From contig NC_071332.1 in assembly GCF_010183535.1 (NCBI RefSeq), forward strand, positions 4,030,001 through 4,094,000: a stretch of DNA of 64,000 nucleotides, in the 5' to 3' direction. The notes beneath the pieces were generated by a model. It saw only the letters and a program-made list of their open reading frames with translations, was not told where the DNA came from and searched no databases. Origin of the DNA: Caenorhabditis remanei. Its lineage: Eukaryota; Nematoda; Chromadorea; Rhabditida; Rhabditidae. Both the position numbers and the translations under genes were made by a program. This document shows, piece by piece, positions 32,938 to 42,640 of the stretch (the stretch's first letter is position 1; each line of letters starts with the position of its first letter).

Positions 32938-33037
32938 TTAGACACGGCTCAGCAAAGTATTACCTGTTTCTTGACTTCGCCATGTTGAAACACCATCCTT
33001 GTCAACAACTTAAAGTTTAAAATATTAAAACTTGCAG

Positions 33038-33453
33038 AAACAATGCGTAGCAATGTGGACGTTGTTCACATGTTTCATGGCTACAGTAGAAGTTTATCAA
33101 TGTATCGAAATTCGCGGAATGGATGAAGCGTTACGAAACTCAGCTTTTGTTGTTGAAACAATTATTTTCCTTTTTCCAATTGGATATTTGTACATTCGAG
33201 AACGACAAGAAAAGTTAGTGATTTTTACTATAAACTCCCATGCTCTAAATAATTGTTTTAGATCAAAAATGACAGAGAATAACAAAGAAATCGAAAATGC
33301 AGACGAAATTAAGGAAGTGCCCTTCAATTTGGAAGAAGCAGAAAATGAGGAATATTTGGAGTTTTATAAAGATCAATTGAAGAAGTTCAATTCGGTCAAA
33401 TTGAAAGAAGTTTTGATTTTGGAAGAAGAAATTAGACTGATAGATAATTGTTT
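33038..33453 (+). pseudogene. E fragment: exons 2-3 of a subfamily E gene
   Basis: Exon 2 (33038-33213) and exon 3 (33262 to about 33453) match E1/E2 almost perfectly (CFMATVEVYQCIEIRGM, YKDQLKKFNSVKLKEVLILE). Exon 1 and exon 4 are missing and exon 3 breaks off before its donor at RLIDN, running into unrelated sequence and a stop at 33484. A clear partial copy, not a gene. Confidence 0.8.
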
Positions 33454-34618
33454 CTTGTATTTCTCCGATATGTATTCTTCCTAAATTCCACAGTTATGGA
33501 ATGACATAAGTCGGAATTAACTTTCCTTATCCGGCAGTCGGAAGTCGGAAGTCTGAATTCCATGCAACTTTGGTGCTGGTATTACAATGAATACCGACGA
33601 TCATATTTGCTTGCTTCCGCCTCTGCGTCTCTTCACCCCTCGAAGCTCTCTAGTCTAATTGTATACGTCATTTCTCCAAAGAGGTCCTCCCCCCAAAGTA
33701 TTTAATTCAAAGACCTCTCGGAGATCTGGTACGCCATGTGTCTGCGTCTAATCTATGTCCAGCACTATTTCCTTTTGTTGTTGCAACTCGTTATTATTAT
33801 CGGTCACGAACTCGTGCCGGGAAGTGTTAAAGGTGCATCTACCGTAAATACTGTAATATAACGGCACCTGTATTATAACGGCACCCCATCTATATTCAGA
33901 GTTCATGAATATAATTATCCCGGTGTTTTTTCTTAGTTCTGATTAGAAGCAGGGTGATTAGTAACTTCTTGATCAGCAATTAGAACGTCCAAAAAAGTTT
34001 TTTTGTTTAATTTTAATGAGTTTCTAATATCACAAAATTTCTCTGGGAAACAGTTGAAAAATATAACGGCATGCCGTTATAATACAGTATTTACGGTAGT
34101 TTATTGGGAAGTTCGCGGGATGGTCTCGTAGTTGAAAAAATTATGTTTATTTAATTTACTACGATTATTCGTCTGCCAAGAACTCTCTAAACTGATAACT
34201 TCGGCCAGCATTGCCCGAGTTGTGCCTCTTGTGCTCTCTGCGTCACCCCATCCCTCGGGAGCACTCTATTCTATGCCCTCCAATTCCCTCAAGACCTCGC
34301 GCGTCATGTGTCTCCGTCTCTTCTACACTTTGTACTATTTCTTTTGCAACTGTTTACATGCTTACACTTTCCCGTAGAAATTTTCAACGAGCTTTCGTCT
34401 GTCATTGGATTTTTTTTCCAAAAGTCATATTATTTATTAAATAATTTCAAATTAAATCTTACTAAGTATCTTACCCTCAACTCTCATAACTTCTAACCTG
34501 TGCCCTTAGCATAAATAATAAAATTTTATAAACTTTATCTTGATGTAACGTGTCAGTGTATTCCTCCTTCGTTTCTATAAACAAATAAATAAAAATAAAT
34601 TCCACATTTCCAGAGCCC
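33454..34618. other. E fragment to B3 spacer
   Basis: From about 33489 (CCACAGTTATGGAATGAC) it parallels 15836-16843 before B1, with the element at 33842-34096 inserted. An acceptor-like TTTCCAG precedes the B3 ATG. No coding exon seen. Confidence 0.55.
33842..34096. mobile_element. TA-flanked MITE with a clean empty site in the sister copy
   Basis: 255 bp with termini CCGTAAATACTGTA and TACAGTATTTACGG, flanked by TA on both sides (33840-33841 and 34097-34098). At the equivalent place in unit 1 (16194-16202) the sequence is GCATCTAGTTTATTGG with a single TA. This is the exact empty site expected for Tc1/mariner-class insertion. The interior holds ATAACGGCAC-type repeats and no transposase. 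Confidence 0.85.
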
Positions 34619-36014
34619 ATGAATGATTATCAACAGCTCTCATCAGATGTTTCAGAAACTGAAAAACCTCTGAAACATGAAGAATTGACACCTAGGGAAA
34701 AGGAAATCAAAACATTGGAGGAAAGCAGGGATGAACACATCAAGAAATGGAAAGAGCACAAAAAGGAAGTTGGAAAAATGACAGTTGAATTCTGGGAAGC
34801 TGTAAGTTTTAGTGTTTTTAGTTGTCAGGGCCCGGCCCGGATAATCGGCGCCAAAATCCGGGTCTTGTCGGGCCGGTATTTGACAACTATGGTTCAAACA
34901 TTCTTGCAGAAAGCATACGTGTCAGTATGTATGATGGGCGTCTGTTGCATGGCTACAAAAGAAATTTCCCTATGTATCACCATGAGTAAACAGTTATTTA
35001 AATACCTTGTGGTCCTCGAGATTCTCATCATCCTATTTCCACTTGTATATTTTATAAAACGCGGACACCTAGTAAAGTGAGTTTTTATAGTTGGTATGTC
35101 TTATTTAACTTTTGAAGTTTGTTTCAGAACAGAAAACAAAGCAAGAAATGAAGACATTGAAGCGGAAGGCGACATGGGAAAAATAATTTTCGATTCTGAG
35201 AAAGAAGGGAATGAAGAGTATTTGGAGTTATATATGGAACAATTGAAAAAGTTTAATGATGTCAAATCAAAAGAAGTTTCGATTTTGCAAGAAGAAGTCC
35301 GGTTGATGAGGGAAAAGAATATCCGCTGGGTTAGTTATTTTTATCCGTTTCTGTCTGAAAAATTTCAGACATTTAAAAAAATATGTATGTAAATATACAC
35401 CAGAGTTTCATGGAATTCCGACTTCCGACTTAAAAGTCATATTTTTGACCTAGACAAACTTAGTGAAAATTTTAACTATTGGATATTAACCATCCGCCGA
35501 TGGCTGATCGTTTGCTCAAAGTTCGGCCCGGGGACGCGTTCGGCCCGGTCGGTCTCGTAGCGAGTACCGTAGTATTAAAACTTCTTAATGGCTAAAGTAC
35601 GATAGAGAGCCGCGGTAAATCGAAATTCCGCAACGAGACCCACTCCGCGTCCCCGGGCCGAAATTTAGCCTGCGGTCAGCGACCTGCGGATGGGTAATAT
35701 GAAAAGACACAACCGACAAGTATGTTTTTCAGGGAATAATCGCAGCCGTAATGTTCGCTTCATCCTTCTGGATTTGTCAGATTCATATGGAGTTGATAGC
35801 ACTCCATACTGGCAACAAAGTGGACGAGGAAAAAGCGGAGAATCAGCGCGTAGCGACTATCCCAGCAAGTTTAGTGGCCCTTCAGAGAGTTGCGCATTAC
35901 ATCATCGATTTTATATGTTGGCCCTTTTGCTTTCTGTTCAGTGCTTGTAGTCGATTAATTCGTAGCTGCTGGAAACGTCGAAACCAGATAATTCATAAAT
36001 TACAGCATGTATAG
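34619..36014 (+). CDS. B3: subfamily B four-TM coiled-coil protein
   Basis: Exons: 34619-34801, 34910-35076, 35128-35329, 35733-36014 (277 aa). Starts MNDYQQLSSDVSETEK; helix 1 with LTPREKEIKTLEES and WKEHKKEVGKMTVEFW. Exon 2 has CMMGVCCMATKEISLC and ends KRGHLVK. Helix 2 has YMEQLKKFNDVKSKEVSILQ and ends RW. Exon 4 has WICQIHMELIALHTGNKVD, a fourth segment with FICWPFCFLFSACS and tail KRRNQIIHKLQHV. Intron 3 contains a GC-rich palindrome. Function unknown. Confidence 0.82.
35490..35693. repeat. GC-rich palindrome in B3 intron 3
   Basis: Ends CCATCCGC and GCGGATGG, with internal inverse blocks GTTCGGCCCGGGGACGCG and GCGTCCCCGGGCCGAAAT. It stands out against the AT-rich surroundings and is absent from B1. 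Confidence 0.7.
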
Positions 36015-36676
36015 TAACCTTTATAGGCCACATCATACAGTAGCGGTCAAAATATGTAAACCTTGACCGTTTTCAATTGTAATTGTCCAACTTTGAGAGT
36101 GTACTTGACAGCTCAAAAATCGCACTATTTTGGACTGAAATCGGTCGATTTAAGAGATAAATTACTTGGTCAATACGTAACTTGCTAGTGAGTACTTGTA
36201 CAAAAAAAGTTGCCAACTGCGAAAATGGAGCTCCACCTTTGTTCTGTATAATTCATTAACAATCTACTTTATGGGACAATAAGAACAACCATGACACACT
36301 CTTAAAGTTGGATAATTTCAACTGATAACGGCCAAAGTTTACAACCTTTTGACCGGTACTGTACAAGCTACCTCTTTACTACTTTTTGCTTTTGTACATC
36401 CCACCTTATCCAATATTTTCTCAGGTAATGTAATTAAGACTCTCTTCTTAAGACTTCTTTCATGATTGCTTAAATTCTACCTCTTTTTCAATATATTCTC
36501 AGAGACTATGTATGAATCATTTGTATTTGTTTGTGATATATTTTTTGAAAGTTACAATAAAGTCTACATCCTTTCATTTTCTTAAAGCCAAACCCGACAG
36601 GTATTTTTCAGCAGGACCTAGAAACCCATACTGAAATCTTCGGTAAGTTTAATTGTATCACGTTCGTCAAAATCAG
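36015..36676. other. B3-B4 spacer with a CAGTACCGG-family element
   Basis: The element at 36038-36361 has termini CAGTAGCGGTC and GACCGGTACTG flanked by TA (36036-36037, 36362-36363). The B 3'-UTR module follows (about 36424-36502), then a shortened version of the usual upstream region. No coding exon. Confidence 0.6.
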
Positions 36677-37809
36677 ATGAAACTTCCGACCACGCCTCAT
36701 TCTGTCTCACTATCAGATCTCTCATCAGATGATTCAGAAACTGAAAAATCTCTAAATCTTGAAGAATTGACACCAAGGGAAAAAGAAATCAAAAAGTTGG
36801 AGGAGAGCAGTGATGAAAACATCAAGGAATGGAAAGAGCACAAGAAGGAAGTTGGAAAAATGACAGTTGATTTTTGGGGAGTTGTAAGTTTCGGTATTTT
36901 TCTGTTTTTCAAAAACGAAAATAATCCAAACGTTCTTGCAGAAAGGAATCGCGACAGTCTGTACGATTTGCGTCTGTGGCGTGGCTATAAAAGAAGTTTC
37001 CCTATTTATCACCATGAGTAACCAGCTATATGATTACCTTATGGGTGCCGTGATTGTCAGCATCCTATTTTCATTAATATATTTTGTTGTACGTGAAAAA
37101 CTAGTAAAGTGGGGTTTTATAGTTTTTTGTGTACTGCTTCATAGAAATCGTTTCAGAAGAGAAATTTGAGCAAAAAATGAAGACATTGAATGTGAAGGAG
37201 ATATTGGAAAGATTATTTTTGATTCTGAAAAAGAAGGAAAAGAAGAGTATTTGATGTTCTATATGGATCAATTGAAAAAGTTTAATGCTGCCAAGTCAAA
37301 AGAAATTTCGATTATGGAGGAAGAAATCCGGCTAATGAGGGAGAAGAACATGCGCTGGTTAGTTCTTTTGATCACTTTCTTTCTGAAAAATTTCTAGAAA
37401 TTTGAGTATGAATCGCTGTAACTCTCTTTAGAAATAAGTTTTAAACTACATAACAGAGAAACATGTTTTTCAAGAAATAACCGCAGTATTAATATTCACG
37501 GCATCCTGCTGGATTTGTCCGATTCATATGGCGTTAATAGCACTCCACACTGGCAAAAAGGAAGACATTAAAGATGCGAACAGTCAGCACGTAGCGACTA
37601 TTCAAGCAACTCTTTTCACTTTTTTGAGAATTGTACCTTATATTTCGTGTCACCCTTGCTTTTTTTTCACAAATTGCAGCATGTATAGTAACCGTATAAT
37701 GCCATGTTATCATACATTGTACCTCATCCAATATTTTCTTAGACTCTCTTATGTCTTTCATGATTTCTTACCTTTTACCTCTTTTTCAATATATTCTCAG
37801 CGACTATAA
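36677..37809 (+). pseudogene. B4: decayed subfamily B gene
   Basis: Exon equivalents: 36677-36883, 36942-37108, 37157-37357, and about 37474 onward. The usual M-x-D-Y start is lost; the only upstream in-frame ATG is at 36677. Exon 3 has an in-frame TGA at its fifth codon position (after REI, where B genes have Lys). Its donor has lost one G (CGCTGGTTAG for CGCTGGGTTAG). The exon-4 acceptor is altered (TTCAAG). The region coding the last Cys-rich segment and basic tail is deleted after CHPCFFF. These several independent lesions make it a clear pseudogene. The end given is the next in-frame stop of the decayed exon 4. Confidence 0.85.
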
Positions 37810-37871
37810 ATCATTTTTATTTGTTCGTGATGTATTTTTTGAAAGTTAGGTATAATAAAATCGTAGTAAAT

Positions 37872-38028
37872 CGGCTTTTGGAAAAAAGGAATTTCCACTG
37901 GGTTAGTGTTTTTTTTAAATAATTGTTAGAAAAATAAATTGTTTTCTACTTTTCCTTTCAGGAAGCAACCGGAATGGCCATATGCGTTTTATCTTCCCTG
38001 CTTCATGTCATTCATCTGGTAGTTATAA
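37872..38028 (+). pseudogene. Relic of a subfamily D gene (end of exon 3, start of exon 4)
   Basis: 37872-37901 matches the end of D exon 3 (GGAATTTCCACTGG before a GTTAG donor). After a short intron and CTTTCAG, 37962-38028 encodes EATGMAICVLSSLLHVIHLV, the start of D exon 4. It then joins ATTATCGGTTCACGAAC, a sequence of the D-B spacer (as at 16147). So a second D-B unit once stood here and lost most of its D gene. Confidence 0.7.
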
Positions 38029-38456
38029 TTATCGGTTCACGAACTTATGCCGGGAAGTGTTAAGAGTGCATCTAATTTAGTGTTTTTTGAGCCTTGACGG
38101 TCTGAAACGAACTGCAAGTCCTGATGATGAATTATGTTTATTTACTCGGCTTCTTTCCGCTACAGTTCCACCGCAATAACGACCAATCAGAACATATGCA
38201 ACAGTTATGCAGCTTTCACGGCATTGCGACAGCACCCAAACTGAAAAACTTCGGCCAGCATTGCCCGAGTTGTGCTCTCTGCGTCTCCTCATCCCTTGGA
38301 CGCCTTCCGATTCTTTCAAGACCACGTGCGTCATGTGTCTCCGTCTCTTCTATAATACTCTTTCTTTTGCAATTCGTTACTAGGCCACACTTTCTACGAG
38401 CTTTCGTCTGTCAATCGATTTTTCAAATGTCTTACTATTCCATATTTTCAGAACCC
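38029..38456. other. Spacer before B5
   Basis: Rearranged D-B spacer sequence: TCGGTTCACGAAC near 38033, then CTTCGGCCAGCATTGCCCGA near 38250 and TTTTCAGAACCC just before the B5 ATG, as before B2. No coding exon seen. Confidence 0.5.
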
Positions 38457-40107
38457 ATGCATGATCATCAGCGGCTCGCAGCAGATGATTTAAAAACTGA
38501 AAAGCCTCTAAATTCTGAAGAATTGACACCAAAGGAAAAGGAAATCAAAAAATTGGAGGAGAGCAGGGATGGATACATCAAGGAATGGAAAGAGCAAAAG
38601 AAGGAAATTGGAAAATTAACTGTCGAGTTTTGGGAATTTGTAAGTTTTTTTGTTTTTTTTTGTTTTTCAACAGAAGACAGTGTTGTGTAGGAACGCCTAC
38701 GTAAAACCCTGGTCACGTGCCCCGGTGATTCTAAGTATTCACTTCCCTTATATGGTTATTCACCTTCGGAAAAAATGTTTTTTCCATCAATTCATTCGCC
38801 GAAAAAACGGAAAAAAACAGTTTTTTCCGGTAAATGAATCGATGGAAAAAAACGTTTTTCCCGGAGATGAATAACCCCATTAGAATCTTAAATAAAGATA
38901 TAAGAATACTTGCAGACCGCGTCAATCCGGGCCGACACGGGCCGTCTCGTAACTCGCGTTAAACTCAAAATTATGAACCGAAAAATATACCAAAATGTAG
39001 ATCTCGGCGAGTTCTATGTCCGTGACCTACTACGGGCCGGATGACTATTCGTTAATATGCCGCGGGCCGGGCTAGAATAGCTTTTTTGGCCATTTTCGCG
39101 TTTTTGGCACTTTTTCCCGGCCCGCGGCACATTAACAAATGGCCATCCGGCCCGTAGTAGGTCACGGACATAGAACTCGCCGAGATCTACATTTTGGTGT
39201 ATTTTTCAACTCATAATATTGCTTCGAGCCGTCTCTCTCCGAATAGCAAAGTAGCTATACAATAAAAAAATTCCGAAACTGTCAAGGTTCTGCCCTGTTG
39301 ATCGGCGCCAACATCAGGGGACTTGCCGGGCCGGTCCTTGACAAATATGATCCAAAGCATTCTTGCAGAAAGCATACTTGACATTCTGCATGTTGCTCAT
39401 CTGTTACATAGCTACAAAAGAAGTTTCCCTATGCATCACCATGAGTCAACGGTTGCTTGCAAGCCTTTTGGTCGGCGAGATTGTCATCTTCCTATTTCCA
39501 ATAATATATTTTATGATACGTCGAAAACGTGAAAAGTGAGTTTTTTTAGTTGGTATGCCTTGCTTCAAATAAATTGTTTCAGAAAAGAAATTAACGCGAA
39601 AAATGAAGATATTGAGCGTGAAGGAGAAATTGGAAAGGTTATTTTCGATTCTGAAAAAACAGGAAATGAGGAATATTTGGAGTTGTATAAAGATCAATTG
39701 GAGAAGTTTAATGCTGCCAAACTAAAAGAAGTTTCGATTTTGGAAGAAGAAGTCCAGCAAATGAAGGATAGGAATATCACCTGGGTTAGTTTTTTGTGGG
39801 ATATAAAAAGACACAATATGATTTTCAGGAAGTAAACGTAGTCTCAATATACGCTATATCCTTTTGGATTTGTGAGATTCACATGATATTGATTGCATTC
39901 CACACTGGCGAACAGGAAGACATTAGAGATGCAAGGGATCATGCCGGAATGACTATTTTCGCAACTTTTTGGGCATTAATTAAAGTTATGCCTCACATTT
40001 CTGACATTTCTTGTGCCCCTTGCTTCCTGTTCAGTGATTGCTGTCGATCAATTCGTCGCTACTGGACCCGTCGAAACCGGATAGCTCACAAATTGCGGAA
40101 TCTATAG
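38457..40107 (+). CDS. B5: subfamily B four-TM coiled-coil protein
   Basis: Exons: 38457-38639, 39369-39535, 39583-39784, 39829-40107 (276 aa). Starts MHDHQRLAADDLKTEK; helix 1 with LTPKEKEIKKLEES and KEIGKLTVEFW. Exon 2 has CMLLICYIATKEVSLC and ends RRKREK. Helix 2 has YKDQLEKFNAAKLKEVSILE and ends TW rather than RW. Exon 4 has WICEIHMILIAFHTGEQED, then CAPCFLFSDCC and tail TRRNRIAHKLRNL. It is closest to B2. The long intron 1 holds two palindromic elements. Function unknown. Confidence 0.82.
38754..38876. repeat. Hairpin element in B5 intron 1
   Basis: GGTTATTCACCTTCGG at the left is the near-inverse of CCGGAGATGAATAACC at the right, with long inner arms of GGAAAAAACG type. It replaces the different hairpin found at a similar place in B2 (19136-19325). 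Confidence 0.65.
38970..39217. repeat. Long GC-rich palindrome in B5 intron 1
   Basis: Arms of over 100 bases are near-perfect inverses: GATCTCGGCGAGTTCTATGT with ACATAGAACTCGCCGAGATC, and CTACTACGGGCCGGATG with CATCCGGCCCGTAGTAG. A GC-rich centre contains CCGCGGGCCGGG. It should form a very stable hairpin in DNA or pre-mRNA. Confidence 0.8.
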
Positions 40108-40888
40108 ATATCCCTTGTAACCTTTTTATACGATATTTTGAAATATCATGCTTTCGACCTCTCACAATATATTCTCAGGGACTGTAATTAAGACTCTCTT
40201 CTGTCTTTCATGATTTCCTACCTTCTACCTCTTTTCAATTTATTCTCAGGGACTATGAGTCGTTTGTATTTGTTTGTGATGTATATTTTTGAAACAATAA
40301 AGTCTACATCCATTTTATACTAAAATTCTTATAAACGGTCAAAAATGTTAGGAGACAAAAAAGGCAAAGGTGTTTTTCAACAGGACAAGAGCGGCTTAGA
40401 AACCCATACTGTAATCTTCGGTCAGGATGGGTATTATTCACCCAAAATATGAGTAATTTCCGACCACGCGTCATTTTGCCTCACAATAAGATTTACACGA
40501 TGAGGATAGGACTACCAATGCTGCTGCACTCTATTGACAAGCATGGTACATTTTTTGCGTCCCGGTGAATATTCAAACTTATGTACGTACTATACCGGGG
40601 CTATATAAGTTCTAATGCTCACCGTGACGCAGAAAGTGCACTATTCTTGTCAATAGAGCGCGGCTGTATTGGTAGCCCTGGCCTCATCGTGGATTTGCCC
40701 CGCTCTTATCTTTACCCCTCGGGGATCTCTCGTTTTCACATAAGGTCTTGGATGTCTCCAAGGATGAATAAAGAGACCTGTACGGAGATCTTCGTCTCCG
40801 TCTCTTCTACGCATTACAATCTTACCGTTCAATCTGGACCACTCGTTATTAGTTTGTATACGATTTCTCACAGTTTATTTCAGAATCC
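40108..40888. other. B5-E2 spacer
   Basis: Holds two copies of the CTCAGGGACT 3'-UTR block after B5, poly(A)-like sequence, and an inverted repeat at about 40527-40660 (GCACTCTATTGACAAG against CTTGTCAATAGAGCGC) not found before E1. E upstream sequence and TTTCAGAATCC before the E2 ATG follow. Confidence 0.55.
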
Positions 40889-42640
40889 ATGTATGATTAT
40901 CGACGGTTTTCTTTATCTTCTTTATCATCATGTGTTTCCCAATCTGAAATTTCTGTGATCTCTGTATTTCCGGGTCCAACGGAAAAAGATTTCTTGTTGT
41001 TTTGCTTGGAGAATAGTAATAAAAAATTGATCGAGCAATGGAAACGGTGCAAAAAAGAGGTTGGAGAGAAGATAGTGGATTTGTGGTCATATGTAAGTTT
41101 TTTCTCGAGGATTTTATTGCTGTAATTAAAACTCCGCTAATTGGCTTGAGTTACAGCTCGGGGCTGGGGGAGGTGACATAAGATGTGTTGTATAGTATTC
41201 GAAGACTATATTATGTCGGCTGTGAGCCTGAAAATCAGTTTAAAGAATGTTTATAACATATTTGCCCATGGTATCTTCAAATGATTTATGTATAAAATAT
41301 CTATACCAAAATACTAATTACTAGGGAAGGTCACGAAGTCAGTTTGAAATTATAGGACGTGACCTATATCATTGGAAAGCTGAGAAAACGCTGATTCCAA
41401 ATATATCTTCAGTTTTTGTTATCGATGTCTGGTATTCGAGAAAAACGAGGTCAAAGTTCGGATCGCTGCCAAGTTATTACCTGACTACCGCCCACACCAC
41501 GACTTGTCAGCGTTCCAAACTTTGACCTCGTTTTTCTCGAATACCAGACATCGATAACAAAAATTGAATATATATTTGGAATCAGCGTTTTCTCAGCTAT
41601 CCAATGATACCGGTCACGTCCTAGAACACCACGGTTACCTGGAGCCCTTCCCTAGTTAGACACGGCTCAGCAAAGTATTACCTGTTTCTTGACTTCGCCA
41701 TGTTGAAACACCATCCTTGTCAACAACTTAAAGTTTAAAATATTAAAACTTGCAGAAACAATGCGTAGCAATGTGGACGTTGTTCACATGTTTCATGGCT
41801 ACAGTAGAAGTTTATCAATGTATCGAAATTCGCGGAATGGATGAAGCGTTACGAAACTCAGCTTTTGTTGTTGAAACAATTATTTTCCTTTTTCCAATTG
41901 GATATTTGTACATTCGAGAACGACAAGAAAAGTTAGTGATTTTTACTATAAACTCCCATGCTCTAAATAATTGTTTTAGATCAAAAATGAAAGAGAATAA
42001 CAAAGATATCGAAAATGCAGACGAAATTAAGGAAGTGCCCTTCAATTTGGAAGAAGCAGAAAATGAGGAATATTTGGAGTTTTATAAAGATCAATTGAAG
42101 AAGTTCAATTCGGTCAAATTGAAAGAAGTTTCGATTTTGGAAGAAGAAATTAGACTGATAGATAATCGAGGGTTCCGATGGGTTAGTTTTTTGTGAAACT
42201 ATTATACTCAAATGCCCGAATTCCCTGCTGGCTTCTTTTCAAACTTTTTTCAAAACCATTATATTTGCTCGGCGCAGTTATTCCAAATGCGCTCCACCGA
42301 AATCCCCTTGAAAAATGTCTCTTTTTCTTTGAGAATTTCGCACACTATTTTCTTCGGTTTCGGTAGAGCGCAGTTGTAAGAAGCGTGTCGTGCTAATATG
42401 ACACTGTCTCGTTTCCAGAATATAACTGCGATGGGAATATTCGTTCTATCTGTCTGGATTGTCTTCATTCATAGCGTGTTGATATATCTCCATTCGCCGC
42501 CATGTGCAAAAGTCAAAGTGGATCCGTTACCAGGCTTCTATCTAACTTTTGCCTTCACTCTTGATTTATTTTTTAAAATTTGCATTCGTCGCTGCGGTTA
42601 CCATCGAAACCGGATAGTTCACAATCTGGAGAAGTTTTAG
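40889..42640 (+). CDS. E2: subfamily E four-TM coiled-coil protein
   Basis: Exons: 40889-41092, 41756-41931, 41980-42181, 42419-42640 (267 aa), the same exon lengths as E1. Starts MYDYRRFSLSSLSSCVSQ; helix LENSNKKLIEQWKRCKKEV. Exon 2 has CFMATVEVYQCIEIRGM and ends RERQEK. Helix 2 has YKDQLKKFNSVKLKEVSILE and ends FRW. Exon 4 has VLSVWIVFIHSVLIYL, LDLFFKICIRRCGYHRN and tail VHNLEKF. Intron 1 has a CTAGGGAAGG foldback (41321-41655) and intron 3 a GCGCTCC hairpin, both also in E1. Function unknown. Confidence 0.83.
41321..41655. mobile_element. CTAGGGAAGG foldback MITE in E2 intron 1
   Basis: Full copy with both termini (CTAGGGAAGGTCACGAAGTC and GAGCCCTTCCCTAG), at the same position as in E1, so it was present before the block duplication. 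Confidence 0.75.

Noticed and set aside
2..42640. Reading the array as a toxin-antidote element because small four-TM proteins such as C. elegans PEEL-1 act that way
   Set aside because: Only the membrane-segment count is similar. No paired antidote-like gene or sequence similarity is visible, and the two-coil layout with many paralogues differs. It stays an untested idea.
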